Of a DNA stretch of 64,000 nt, positions 22,285 to 33,275 are shown one piece after another. The notes beneath the pieces were generated by a model. That model ran no database searches. It was not told the DNA's origin and worked only from the letters and a program-made list of their open reading frames with translations. Numbering within the stretch: the first letter of the stretch is position 1; the number at the start of each line of letters is the position of its first letter. A program made the position numbers and the translations under genes. The DNA is taken from the NCBI GenBank assembly GCA_949358305.1, contig OX442315.1, positions 8,396,427 to 8,460,426 on the forward strand, given 5' to 3'. Source of the DNA: Strigamia acuminata (lineage: Eukaryota > Arthropoda > Chilopoda > Geophilomorpha > Linotaeniidae).

Positions 22285-25200
22285 ATGCCGAGAAGAAAGA
22301 GCTTTATCCCTACAAAAAAGTATCCGACGCGTCAATCAGGACCACCGACGGACAGCCAAGCGCCAGATCAAGATATGGAAGTGGATATTCCACAAATACC
22401 TGAAATAATTGATCAGGCGCAAGGAGCGGTCGGAGGCAACGTATCTACGCCTTCGCCGCCCAAATTAAGCCATTCACCGCCAAAATCGGTTGAATTAACT
22501 GGAGAACCTGTGTTGCAACAAGTGCGGCCAAAAACTCCAGAAGTGACGGCAAAAAAGCCGCCAGACATTTTGGCACAGCAAAAATCGCCAAAATCGCCAA
22601 ATTCGGCGACGAAAGAGACTGAAACTTCGTCGTCAAAAATTCCACGATCAATTTCACGACCGCCGTCACGTAAAAGTCACATGTCGGAAGCAGATCGTGA
22701 ATTGTACGAAAAAACACTGGCCAACGTGAACAAAATTGGATCAGTGTACCAGCAACAATCGTCCAGTGAACGAGACGCGGCCGAAGTTTCGTTAATGGAC
22801 TTAATGGACATTGTTGAGGACAGAGTACGTGAACGACCACTTGTTCGACGCCAACCAGGCGAAAGGCTTGTAGACGCCTACCGGAGAAGCCTCAGTGCAA
22901 TTCGAGCAGATATGGCACACAGAGCAGGTGAAGCTTTCGACACGGAATCGGCCCGCATAGAAAGTGAAAAAGGACTCTCGCCGAGCGAAAGAGACGCTCG
23001 ACGCCGTAAAAGACTTGAAAATTTCAGACGGGACGACGTTTGGGTTGCCTTAATGAGTGAAGAACAAGCAGCCGTTCGCGCAAAACATCAACAACGAGAA
23101 GTTGATAAAAGACGTCGTGACAGCACAGAGAAATTTGCAGAAAATTCCGTCGAGTGGGTGCGTAACGAAAATAATCGTATCCTGTCCGGAATGGAACGTC
23201 TGCGAGAAGAGAGAGATATGTTGGAAGCAGAGCAACAAAGATTGGTGGAAGAAAAACGTGAAGTGGAAAAACGTAAACGAGAAGCCATTGAAGCGATAGA
23301 AGCAGAAAATGAGCAGCTTCGTTTGATCACCTTTCGCGCTGAACAAGATGCTGAAGCAATTAGACGTCATCTTCGCACCAATCAATTCCCGCAATCGATC
23401 CCGTATTCTGCATATGACGTCACAATAAGTGAATTACATGAACGTGCAGGACGACGAACATCCGATGGAGAGTCGGAAAGTCCGTCTAAAAAAAAGAGGG
23501 GGGAGGAGCCAGTACCTGGAGATAGGAGAACAGAGCCACCCTCACCTGCGCAAAATCAAAATTTAATTGATATGTTAAATCAACGAAATTTGCAGCCACA
23601 CGGTCAGCCAAAAAATAATGATATGCAGCCGATGGAAATAGATACAAATTTCAGAAGTGAAAGACTGCCAATGGACATAGACATTCCAGTTGGAGCAAAA
23701 TGCCCATACACGAGAGATGATCTCGTAACAAGGCAGGGAAATGTGCAAAATATTCAAAACACTCCAAATAGAAGGGAAGTGCGTCGAGAAAGGCAGCAGA
23801 CAACCGAAAATCGACCAAATTGGCAAAATCTACCGCCAACTCGACCAAAGGCACCAATATTGGGAGAAAGAGCAAATTCACCTGTGTCAATAATTAGACC
23901 GGACCCACAGTATGCGTGGGAACGACAATACAACAGGCAGGAAGGTGAATTGAGCAGAGAAAATCCGTTTGGACGACCAATATTGAGTCCACCAGAATAT
24001 GAAGACTCGGAAAGAGCAAGAAATAACTCTTTTCTCACTCCACCAAGAGAGAGAGATCAGGAAGTACCAAGAAATGAGTATCAGCTGCCACAAGGATTTC
24101 AACAGCCAAAGGAGGAAGCAAGAAGTTTCCAAACATACGTAAATCCATGGCTGAACAGCGCAGCAAATCAGCAAAGAGAATTTCCCCAAAGTCAAGAAGG
24201 AGGATTCGTGCATCATAACCGAGGATTTAGAGATTTTAATGCGCCACCATCCTATGACAGAGGAAATCCTCAACAGTCGCAACAAGAAAATAACAATTTT
24301 CAGCGACAACAGAGAAGTGACAATTTCTCACAAAATAATCCAAGATCAGATAATTTTCGACGAGAACAAAATTATCACAGAACGAATTTCGAACCACGTT
24401 GTGGACAGCAACAACAGCAAAGGACCAACAACCCATTTGCTGAGCAACTTCCAGAACAAGGAGCGACAGCGCCAGCACAAGATGCGCAATATTGGGAGCA
24501 GTACATCAAAGATCAAATTGACTCCAAATTAGCGGCGACAGAAGTCGATGAAGCTGACGAAGCTCGCCAAAGAAGGTTCGAAAAATATCAAGCAATTAAT
24601 TGGACACACACGTTTGAGCCAGAAAGTCAAATTAAATGGGACAGAATTTTGCCAGATATATTTGATGGAAATTGGCATGCTGGAACGCAATTTCTGGAGG
24701 AAATGGTACGACTAGCCAGAGCAAGCGGTGCAAGTCCATATTTGACGTTAAAAAAGATTGTTCCAAAAGCAGTATCTGACAATGCAGCTGATTGGTTCTA
24801 CGAGCAAGAATTCCAAGATTGGGACTCGTTCGTAAAAGCATTTTTGACAGAATATGGCGAACCAATCGAGACATTGCTATATCATTGGGATAATTGGCAA
24901 CAGTATAGAGGAGAAGACTTACGAGCATATTTACGACGAACAGAGGATCTCCTCACCAAATTGCCATACAAAATGGGCGATGCGTCACATGATAGGCAAT
25001 TCAGAAAAGGCTTGACTCAATATTCGAAAAATATATTGATGTCAGTAAATGCGCCCAATCCAGGGTCATTTAAAAAATTAGCCACATTCATGCGAGCTCA
25101 CCAAACAAAGATCGACGAACGTTTTATTACGTATATGACAAACGCCGATCGTGAAGCCATGAAAGAGCTAAGTAAGAAGCAATCAGAAGCAGCTTCCGGA

Positions 25201-28200
25201 GGTACGAGGCGAATGAAACCACGACAATACATTCTCCCGCCTTCATCAACCACGCCAGCTGAACGAACAGTGCCAGTGGACCCATCCAACCCTCACCCAC
25301 CACCCAAAAGTGCAGTCAAGATGACAGCAAAAGCAATAGTGGAAAGGTTAGAGATGGAAGATGAAGAAGAAGTGCCAAATGAGACAAATTGGGCACAGGA
25401 AGAAGTAGAGTCAGAAGTTGATGATTTATTAGAAGGAGCACACGCATTCTACACAAGAAATAACCCGACAGCTCCAAAATATAAGCCATCACTGCAAGGA
25501 AGGACGATGAATCCGTTCACTCGCCCAGCAGCAGCAGCAGCACCTGCATCCGCGCCAGCCTCAACGCTAACTCAAGCTGCAAAGCCAACCACAGCTTCAA
25601 ATAACCTCACAAAGGTGATGGAAAGATTTCTGAGTCAACCTTCAACATCAACTGCGCCATTGCCTACAGGAGCGGTTCCGAAGTCTACACAACCAACAGT
25701 CAAGGCCACGCCAGAGAACTCACCTTGCAACAATTGTCAGCAATTAGGACATTGGGCAAGGAACTGTCCCCAACCAAAGAAATTTACAAAGGAGAACATT
25801 GAGAAGATCGTGCAGTCATTGACGGAATTGGTTCAAAAAAAACATGTAGGCGCGGACTCTCAAAGCCAAGAGCAGCCCGCGCCCATGTGTAACTCGGAAA
25901 CCGGTGCGAAAGAAGAGACAGTGGCACAAGCAAAAGAAATGGAAATTTCAGAAGAAGTTAAAACAAATAACGATAAACTGGAAACTCCAGAACACAAGTT
26001 GGAAGTGAAGGAAGAAATAAAAACAGAAGTTCAAAAAATAGATGCATCATATTTCACCAAAGAAGTAAAAGCAGAGTTGGAAAAAATGGAAAAACCGACA
26101 GAGTCGCCAGCTACAGTCTTTTGGTGCAATGTGAAAAAAGATTTTGAAGAAACACCGACATTAAGCGAAGAAATAATGTCGATGAAGAGTGAATTCATAA
26201 CATTGGACGCGATGTTTGAAGAATTACCTCAGTTCTCAGGCGAAGAAAAATACCGTCTAAGGCGAAGTGACATCTTGGTTTCCAACGATGAAATCATGAA
26301 TGGTCTAACAACGCTAAGAATTGTTACAAAAAAAGGATCCATAGTAACTATGCTGGATTCAGGGGCCAACCGGAGCTACATCACGATGCCTCTAATCAAG
26401 AAAATGGAATTGGAAAAGAAAATAATTCCAGGAGACTCAAAAGCAGTTGTATCAACTGCAGATGGAGATGTAACGCCTGTTGGACACATCAATTTGTCAC
26501 TTACGTGGTCTCATGGTGTGAATAATCATCATTTCATAATTTTGCCACATCAATATTCCTTCATTCTCGCTGGAAATGATTTTATGAAGAAATTAAACAT
26601 TCAGCCAAATCCAGTAACAGGAGGATGGAATTTTATTGCAAATGTGCCAGCGCCAAGACCATATATTGCGCAAGATGTGTTGGATCGCTATGAGGAGAAA
26701 TTAGACCAACCAGCATCATCATTTATGACATTTGTGAAAAGGACAGATTATAAAACATTCCAAGCTCGACTAAAAGTTGGAAATGCGATTGCAACATTGA
26801 CTGATGAAGCAAAATTGGAATTAACTGAAGCAAAACAGTTAGAAAAGGTGCTACGCAGACATGAAAAAATTCTGACAAAAGTACCAGGGAGAACACACGT
26901 GACACAACATAGCATTGACTTAGATACAGATAAGCCAATTAGAGTGCCATTTCACAGCTGGAATCCCCAGAAACGTGAAATTTTGAAGCAAATGTGCACA
27001 GATTTGAAAGAAAAAGGCTATGTGTCAGATGCAATTGGCGATTACGCAACAAGGATAGTCCTTGTAATGAGGCAAGGATCAGACCCTCGTCTCTGTATTG
27101 ATTATCGTCCTATAAATGAACACACTAAATATGATCCACCGCAAATGCCGACAATAGACGAAATTTTGCGTGAATTAGGCGAGTTCAATTGGGTCTCGAC
27201 AATAGACTTAACAAAAGGGTACTGGCAGATTGAATTAAGGCCAGAGGACCGCCCTAAAACAGCCTTTTGGAGTCCGATTGGACGTCTCATGTTTAACGTG
27301 ATGCCGTTCGGTCTGGTCAATGCGCCCACGACATTCCAAAGAATGATCGAAAAAGTTTTGGGAGACGCATACAGGATGTATGCGTGGGCATATCTGGATG
27401 ACATTGTCATCGTTTCAAAAACATTCAAGGAACACATACAACATGTTGACAATGTTTTGACCAAATTGAAAAATGCTGGATTACACGTAAATCCAGAGAA
27501 ATCGAAGTTTTTTAGAAAAGAACTTTCCTTTTTGGGCTACAAGCTTGGAGTTAATGGGCTCAGTGTGGACCCAAAGAAAGTCTCAGCAATCAAAGACTTT
27601 CCAGCACCAACGGATCTCAAAAGTTTACAAAGATTCCTTGGAATGGTGAATTTCTTTCACCGACTGCTAAAGAATTTGGCAACCACTGCAGAGCCATTAC
27701 GCCCACTGCTAAAAAAGGAAACAGAATTTGTATGGACTGAAGTTCATCAAAAAGCATTTGACGAAATTAAAGCAGCACTAACCGACTCAGATACGCTAAA
27801 GCTGCCAAACCTATACAAGCCATTTATTGTGCATACGGATGCCAGTCAAAAAGGACTTGGAGCGGCACTTATGCAGGAGCAGCTAGTCGATGGTCAAATG
27901 ATAGAAGTTCCGTGTGTTTACGCGAGCAGAAGCCTTCAGCAAGCTGAGAAAAATTACAGCGCTACGGACTTAGAATGTCTCGGCGTAATCTGGGCACTAC
28001 GGAAATTCCGTCCATATTTAGAGTTTACGCACTTCACAGTGCAGACGGACCACCAGGCACTCAAGTGGTTAATGATGTTAGAAGAACCAGCCGGACGTTT
28101 GGCAAGATGGCAGATGGAACTTATGAGTTTCAACTTCAAAATAAATTACATCAAAGGGCCATCAAACGTCGTAGCTGACGCATTATCACGAGCGCCAGTA

Positions 28201-30156
28201 GATAATTTGGATGAACCCGAAATCTACGAAGAAATTACGTTATATTGCCCAACAGCAAATGGACAATGGTCATTCACAAATTGGAACCAACTTCCACGTC
28301 AAGATCGCGAGCCAACTCCTGAAGAAAAAGAAGAAAAGTTCATCACATATTGGTGCCAATCATTTAACACCAAAGATGAGGAGTTCGAGCAAGATCAAGA
28401 GGAAGAAGATTGGAAATATATGCCCAAAACAGATAATAAGATGATGAAAGCATTTGTCGCCAGAGTAACGGAACAATTAGATTGTGCTCCGCCTTCACGA
28501 CAAGATTTTATCGATCATCAAATTCAAGACAGACAGTGTCAACAAATGAGACATTTTCTGGAAACACAAGAACTTCCACCGCAAGTTAGAACGCCAATAG
28601 AAAAACAGATTTTCCGAAAAGTGGCAAATCAACATATTGTGGAAGATGGATTACTACTTCGATTCCAACCCACTCTTTCCGACGAATTAGGTGATGATGG
28701 AAGAGCGATGAAAGTAGTAGTACCAAAGACTTTACGTCACAGAGTCTTATGGTTAATGCACGGCCATCCGCTGGCTAGCCATTGTGGAATTTCTCGCACA
28801 TTATACCGAATGCGACGAATTTATACATGGTCAGGAATGAAAAGAGACGTGGCACGCTTTATTAAACACTGCCCACGTTGCCAGGCATGTAAGCCACGCA
28901 TTAAGCCAAAAATTGAATCCGCAGAAATTGGGCCTTACGCACCATTTGAGTGTCTCAGTATCGACCTCACAGGCCCAAAACCAAGAACAGATCGCGGAAA
29001 TACATACATCTTGGTAATTGTAGATGTCGCAACAAGATGGCCAATTTTTTACCCAATGTCAAATCCAACAGCGGTAAAAATTGCAAATTGCATCTACGAT
29101 GTATCAATGAGATGGGGATTTCCCCGCAAATTATTGTCAGACAATGGCCCACAATTTAAAGCCAAAGTCTACAAGGAATTTTGCCGAAAATTTAAAATTG
29201 TGCCGAAATTCACGTCCCCATATCATCCACAAGCTAACCCAGTAGAAAGGGTTAACAGGGACATAAAATATATTATTTCAATTTATTCTGACCTTCACAA
29301 TAAATGGGATGAATATTTACGCGAAATAGCATTCAGTATAAGAACCACTGACACCCGTGGTAGAGGCTATTCGCCAGCATATTTAAATTGCGGGCGCGAA
29401 TTTCGAGTGCCATGGGACCCAAGAATACTGGATGATATGTTGCAAATCGACCCGCAAAATCCTCACATTTACGTGCAAAAATTGGAGCGCATCATTGGCG
29501 ACACATATCAACACATGATGGCGCACATCGTCGATTTGCGAGAAAGAGTAAAAAACAAGAAAATTGACGGGAAATTTCAGGATTTCCGAGTCAACGATCT
29601 TGTGTGGCGAGAAAGTCACATATTATCAAGTGCACAACATGGAATTTCGGCAGGATTAGCCGATAAACGCACAGGGCCGTACGTCATTATGCAAATTCAC
29701 CAAGGAGGCGCGGCAAAATTGAAAAGGTTAAGAGACAACAAAATTTTTGGATCAATTCATTTGACAGAATTGACTCCATATTTTCCTGAATTTAACCAGG
29801 AAATATGGAAAGAAAATCAATCTGCAAGCGACATAAATGCAGAAGTTGTCAACACACTTTATGACGAAGTCGCGACCCCTCCAAATGATGAGACAGCACC
29901 TGCAGAAAACAATGGAGCGCATTCCACACCAGAGTGTGAAGTCCAAGCCACTCCATTCCCACCTGTCAATAATGTAGAAATCCGTCAACAAGTGGACGAA
30001 TTTTTAAAAAGGAGGGAGGAAGGGGTGAGAAGGAAAATTAGAAATAAATTGCGCAAAAAAGATAAAGTGGAAAATCCACACGAAACCAGTGAAAAACCGA
30101 CTCTTAAATACAAATTAAGAGATCGAGCAAAAATCCGAAGTCCCCAGTATCTATAA
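22285..30156 (+). CDS. Gypsy1 Gag-Pol polyprotein, intact
   Basis: 2623 residues in one uninterrupted frame. N-terminus MPRRKSFIP, then a Pro/Ser-rich part, an Arg/Glu-rich coiled coil (about 190-380), a Gln/Asn-rich part (480-730) and a Ty3-type capsid (about 770-960). One zinc knuckle CNNCQQLGHWARNC lies at 1148-1161. Protease Asp 1358 (LDSGANRSY). RT has YLDD at 1703-1706. RNase H first Asp is 1852 (HTDASQKG). Integrase: zinc region from His 2159, catalytic Asp 2227, Asp 2286 and Glu 2321. The frame ends with a basic tail. Gag is far longer than usual because of the N-terminal coiled-coil region, and gag and pol are fused without a frameshift. It makes virus-like particles, cDNA and integration complexes by family knowledge. 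The start is the first ATG of the frame, about 100 bases after the LTR. Confidence 0.95.
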   Translation: MPRRKSFIPTKKYPTRQSGPPTDSQAPDQDMEVDIPQIPEIIDQAQGAVGGNVSTPSPPKLSHSPPKSVELTGEPVLQQVRPKTPEVTAKKPPDILAQQKSPKSPNSATKETETSSSKIPRSISRPPSRKSHMSEADRELYEKTLANVNKIGSVYQQQSSSERDAAEVSLMDLMDIVEDRVRERPLVRRQPGERLVDAYRRSLSAIRADMAHRAGEAFDTESARIESEKGLSPSERDARRRKRLENFRRDDVWVALMSEEQAAVRAKHQQREVDKRRRDSTEKFAENSVEWVRNENNRILSGMERLREERDMLEAEQQRLVEEKREVEKRKREAIEAIEAENEQLRLITFRAEQDAEAIRRHLRTNQFPQSIPYSAYDVTISELHERAGRRTSDGESESPSKKKRGEEPVPGDRRTEPPSPAQNQNLIDMLNQRNLQPHGQPKNNDMQPMEIDTNFRSERLPMDIDIPVGAKCPYTRDDLVTRQGNVQNIQNTPNRREVRRERQQTTENRPNWQNLPPTRPKAPILGERANSPVSIIRPDPQYAWERQYNRQEGELSRENPFGRPILSPPEYEDSERARNNSFLTPPRERDQEVPRNEYQLPQGFQQPKEEARSFQTYVNPWLNSAANQQREFPQSQEGGFVHHNRGFRDFNAPPSYDRGNPQQSQQENNNFQRQQRSDNFSQNNPRSDNFRREQNYHRTNFEPRCGQQQQQRTNNPFAEQLPEQGATAPAQDAQYWEQYIKDQIDSKLAATEVDEADEARQRRFEKYQAINWTHTFEPESQIKWDRILPDIFDGNWHAGTQFLEEMVRLARASGASPYLTLKKIVPKAVSDNAADWFYEQEFQDWDSFVKAFLTEYGEPIETLLYHWDNWQQYRGEDLRAYLRRTEDLLTKLPYKMGDASHDRQFRKGLTQYSKNILMSVNAPNPGSFKKLATFMRAHQTKIDERFITYMTNADREAMKELSKKQSEAASGGTRRMKPRQYILPPSSTTPAERTVPVDPSNPHPPPKSAVKMTAKAIVERLEMEDEEEVPNETNWAQEEVESEVDDLLEGAHAFYTRNNPTAPKYKPSLQGRTMNPFTRPAAAAAPASAPASTLTQAAKPTTASNNLTKVMERFLSQPSTSTAPLPTGAVPKSTQPTVKATPENSPCNNCQQLGHWARNCPQPKKFTKENIEKIVQSLTELVQKKHVGADSQSQEQPAPMCNSETGAKEETVAQAKEMEISEEVKTNNDKLETPEHKLEVKEEIKTEVQKIDASYFTKEVKAELEKMEKPTESPATVFWCNVKKDFEETPTLSEEIMSMKSEFITLDAMFEELPQFSGEEKYRLRRSDILVSNDEIMNGLTTLRIVTKKGSIVTMLDSGANRSYITMPLIKKMELEKKIIPGDSKAVVSTADGDVTPVGHINLSLTWSHGVNNHHFIILPHQYSFILAGNDFMKKLNIQPNPVTGGWNFIANVPAPRPYIAQDVLDRYEEKLDQPASSFMTFVKRTDYKTFQARLKVGNAIATLTDEAKLELTEAKQLEKVLRRHEKILTKVPGRTHVTQHSIDLDTDKPIRVPFHSWNPQKREILKQMCTDLKEKGYVSDAIGDYATRIVLVMRQGSDPRLCIDYRPINEHTKYDPPQMPTIDEILRELGEFNWVSTIDLTKGYWQIELRPEDRPKTAFWSPIGRLMFNVMPFGLVNAPTTFQRMIEKVLGDAYRMYAWAYLDDIVIVSKTFKEHIQHVDNVLTKLKNAGLHVNPEKSKFFRKELSFLGYKLGVNGLSVDPKKVSAIKDFPAPTDLKSLQRFLGMVNFFHRLLKNLATTAEPLRPLLKKETEFVWTEVHQKAFDEIKAALTDSDTLKLPNLYKPFIVHTDASQKGLGAALMQEQLVDGQMIEVPCVYASRSLQQAEKNYSATDLECLGVIWALRKFRPYLEFTHFTVQTDHQALKWLMMLEEPAGRLARWQMELMSFNFKINYIKGPSNVVADALSRAPVDNLDEPEIYEEITLYCPTANGQWSFTNWNQLPRQDREPTPEEKEEKFITYWCQSFNTKDEEFEQDQEEEDWKYMPKTDNKMMKAFVARVTEQLDCAPPSRQDFIDHQIQDRQCQQMRHFLETQELPPQVRTPIEKQIFRKVANQHIVEDGLLLRFQPTLSDELGDDGRAMKVVVPKTLRHRVLWLMHGHPLASHCGISRTLYRMRRIYTWSGMKRDVARFIKHCPRCQACKPRIKPKIESAEIGPYAPFECLSIDLTGPKPRTDRGNTYILVIVDVATRWPIFYPMSNPTAVKIANCIYDVSMRWGFPRKLLSDNGPQFKAKVYKEFCRKFKIVPKFTSPYHPQANPVERVNRDIKYIISIYSDLHNKWDEYLREIAFSIRTTDTRGRGYSPAYLNCGREFRVPWDPRILDDMLQIDPQNPHIYVQKLERIIGDTYQHMMAHIVDLRERVKNKKIDGKFQDFRVNDLVWRESHILSSAQHGISAGLADKRTGPYVIMQIHQGGAAKLKRLRDNKIFGSIHLTELTPYFPEFNQEIWKENQSASDINAEVVNTLYDEVATPPNDETAPAENNGAHSTPECEVQATPFPPVNNVEIRQQVDEFLKRREEGVRRKIRNKLRKKDKVENPHETSEKPTLKYKLRDRAKIRSPQYL

Positions 30157-30434
30157 ATAGAAATGGCGTCACTCGGAATCCAGGATATGGATGACGTCAT
30201 GGGATAGGGACTGAACGGAAACAAAACGTCACTTTTCCGTTCATCGCCAAAGTGGAAACACACAAGTGTTCGTGTCAAACAAACAAATCGGATTTATCAA
30301 CGAAAAATAAGGATTTATCACTGAGTAGTAAGTTAAACTAAAGTGGATTGCCACAATAAATATATAATAACGAACAAACTTCGTCGAAATTAGGAATTTA
30401 TCGAAATTTCGGACGAAAGTAACGAGCACCAATT

Positions 30435-33229
30435 ATGTCACGCAAACGCGCCTACATCCCCGACGAAGATAGCGAGGATGAAGAAGAATTCGAGGAGACC
30501 ATGAAGGTATTTATGATTAACAAAAAATAGTTAAAAAAGAAAAAATTGCAAAGTCAACAAAAAGCAATTTCGAAAAAGTTGTTAATCGAAACCAACATGG
30601 CTGCCGTCGAATATGGGAGTTTCCCGTCTAATGGAATAATTAATTTATTCAGGTTCTCTCGTATATGGCCACGTGGGAGGACATTTACGACGCCGGGTTC
30701 TGCAATTGGGCAATACAACGAGGCAGAATTCCGGAGGCACTAAGAATCGCATTCGAGAAATATGGGCCATGGAGAGTAAGAAAATGGTGGTCCAAAGCAA
30801 TCGAAAGACGATGGGGAACCGACAAAAGACTGTGTGTTTGCATGCCAGTCAACAAACGCGAAGAAGCTCGTATCGCGTTATGGGGCGCCGACGTTCCCGC
30901 GCCATTATGGACGGAGTTATTAGCACGAGAGTACCCGATCACGAGTCAAGAAGACCGGGACAGGAGAAGGTTTTTTAAACGTGGATCGGATAAGAGAGCC
31001 ATTTTGGAGGAAATTCGAGAAAGGCTGCGATCAACAATGCACGAAGTCGCCGCCAAATACCTGAAAGCGAAAGCGGAGTATGAGAAAAAGTTAAAGCGGT
31101 TTCCACAGTCAGTTAGGCCTGGATCACGCCCTCCATATTTCGCAAAGACGCAAACAGAGATGCACCAACTCCATATGGCAGGTGTATTTTCCAGCGCAGA
31201 TCCCGTCATGTCCAAAAAAATTGGGAACAAGAAAAGAGCCGACGAAGAACGTCGTCGGACATACGAAGATGAGCCTGAGAGAAAAATCCTCAACCAAGAC
31301 TACGGTGATTTGCGAACACGACTAAATCTCCGAAGTCAACTCACAAGATCAAAACATCAAAATCGACGTGATCAGCACCCAAATCGATGGAACTCACATC
31401 ATCAGCGATCACCTCCACCAAGGCATCGGGAGACGTACGTTGGAACGCAAAATAATCCAACGCCACCCGAATCAAGCCGCCAACTTCCACCGGAAGATTG
31501 GAAGATTTTATCCGAGGTCGTGACGAAGAAAAGCCACAGCTATCAGCAGCAGCGGCCGAACAGAACGATTCACATCACGCCCACGACCGTGAAGGTGACC
31601 ACTGAAGGACGGCAAAGCAACGCAGAACTTCAGCAAGATAATCCTGAAGTAGCACAACAAGGACCAAGAACGCCGCCAGGTTCTACGCGGAGTTCAAACC
31701 ACAGTCGACATTCACCGATAATCTGGTCGAACGAAAATCGTCCAGAAAGAAAGGAGTCGCTGCCGCCACCTCCTCCACCACCATTGGAGAAAAAGAAGGA
31801 AGTTGTCAAGCCTCGGAAGATTCTGCGGCCTAGACACAGACAAGCGAGCATTCCGGAAAGTTTGAGGAATTCCTCTAAAAACACCAAGAACGCAGGGCAG
31901 GTGCAACAATACATCATGCCACACGAAAAGCTCGTGAGTTACCGACTTCCGAAAGAGGACTTATCAATTCCAGTTCCTGATGTACCACAAGTCAATTTTT
32001 CAGGAAATATATCCATGCAGCCAGTTGATGGATTTAATCAGGATTACCGAAAATTGTGCGAAAGATATTCAGTGTATGCAAAAGAAGCGCAAGAACTGCT
32101 CAAACCACATTTGGACATTTATCAAAACGACCAAATAAATGAAGGGATCTTCGATTGGCAGCGGAATGCCGAAGAATTCAGGAAAACCCCACTGAACGAG
32201 CAAAATGAAAGATTCCTGAAGCGCTTCAAGCGAAAAATGACCAAGGCACCACAAAGAATTTTGTATCCCGGAGTCCTGGCCACCGACGAATATTCATTCA
32301 TGGCCGTCACATTCCTATGGTCGTCGCCAATGGGAATTCCCAGGGAAATGATACAGAATTGGATGTCGATATTACCTGACCCCGCCGAATTGCGAGCAGA
32401 TTTGGTCAGAAAAGCCCTTGCAAACGGCGAGACAGCAAGTCAGGGAGCCATGCGCTTGCGAGGGGAATGGCAAGCCAGAAAATCCGAAGTTGAGTTAGGA
32501 TTGAAGCCATTCGTGCCACCAGCCACAAACCCGTATATGCCAGTTTTCGCAACCGGACGGACGCCTGGACCACAGCCGCCTTCGTCCAGACCTGAAGCCA
32601 CATACACACCAATGGCTGCCGCCATTGCATCAGGTCACCAGAGTTCGACAAGTGCATCGAAACCCACGCCGGAAAAGGATCAGCGAACTTCGGGCTACAC
32701 ATCAGGATGGCAATCAGATGCGTGTCCAACACCACGATTGGTGCAAGCCGACGCTAGGTTGCAGGAAGAACGCGTTCGCCACCGATTAGAACTGCTGGAG
32801 ATATCAAAAGCAATCGCCGAAAGCAAAACGCATCAAGCAAACGAGAAACCTAAAGGGCCAATAATCGATAATAACAACTACGGAAAAATTCGATATTACT
32901 ACCCTTTGCTAAAATTTTCCGCAAGCACTCGCATTATATTGATGAACAATTCGGTGCTGTGCCAGGAAACATTCGACTGGTTAGAGATCCATGCCAAATG
33001 TGGATCCGATCCAATTCTCCAAGCCAGACTGGTAAAAGCCCGAAGACACATCGACGACTGTCCAGAAACATACCAGATTCCAGTCAGACACGTCTACGAC
33101 CGAATCCATGACATTGAAGAAGTATGGCTCAAGCTCAATCCAGGAATGGCGTCTGGACCAGACAGAGGAAACCCAAAGTTCACAATTTTGGAGAGCCCGG
33201 TCCCGACCTTGGATCTGAGCAACGCATAA
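30435..33229 (+). CDS. Gypsy1 ORF3, spliced, in the env position but not env-like
   Basis: Proposed join 30435-30506 and 30653-33229, 882 residues. Exon 1 gives MSRKRAYIP and an acidic run ending in EETMK. A 146-base intron has GTATTT and TTTATTCAG ends, and the frame runs directly into the long exon with no stop upstream of its own first Met (30665). The protein has a Trp-rich N-terminal domain (about 30-150), a highly basic Pro/Gln/Arg-rich middle with a run of nine prolines, and a folded-looking C-terminal part with several Trp (about 500-620). I see no signal peptide, transmembrane helix or fusion peptide, so it is not a normal envelope protein. Its first residues resemble the Gag N-terminus (MPRRKSFIP). 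Function unknown; the basic middle could bind nucleic acid. Confidence 0.7.
30507..30652 (+). other. Predicted intron in Gypsy1 ORF3
   Basis: 146 bases, AAG/GTATTTATG donor and AATTTATTCAG/GTTCTC acceptor, phase 0. Unspliced, exon 1 stops after eight more codons at TAG. Confidence 0.6.
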
Positions 33230-33261
33230 AGGAAAAGAAGAAGTGGTTCCGCTTCTCCCCT

Positions 33262-33275
33262 AAAAAGGAGGGAAG
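33262..33275 (+). promoter_or_regulatory. Gypsy1 polypurine tract
   Basis: AAAAAGGAGGGAAG (after TCCCCT) directly abuts the 3' LTR, the standard place for the plus-strand primer. Confidence 0.8.
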
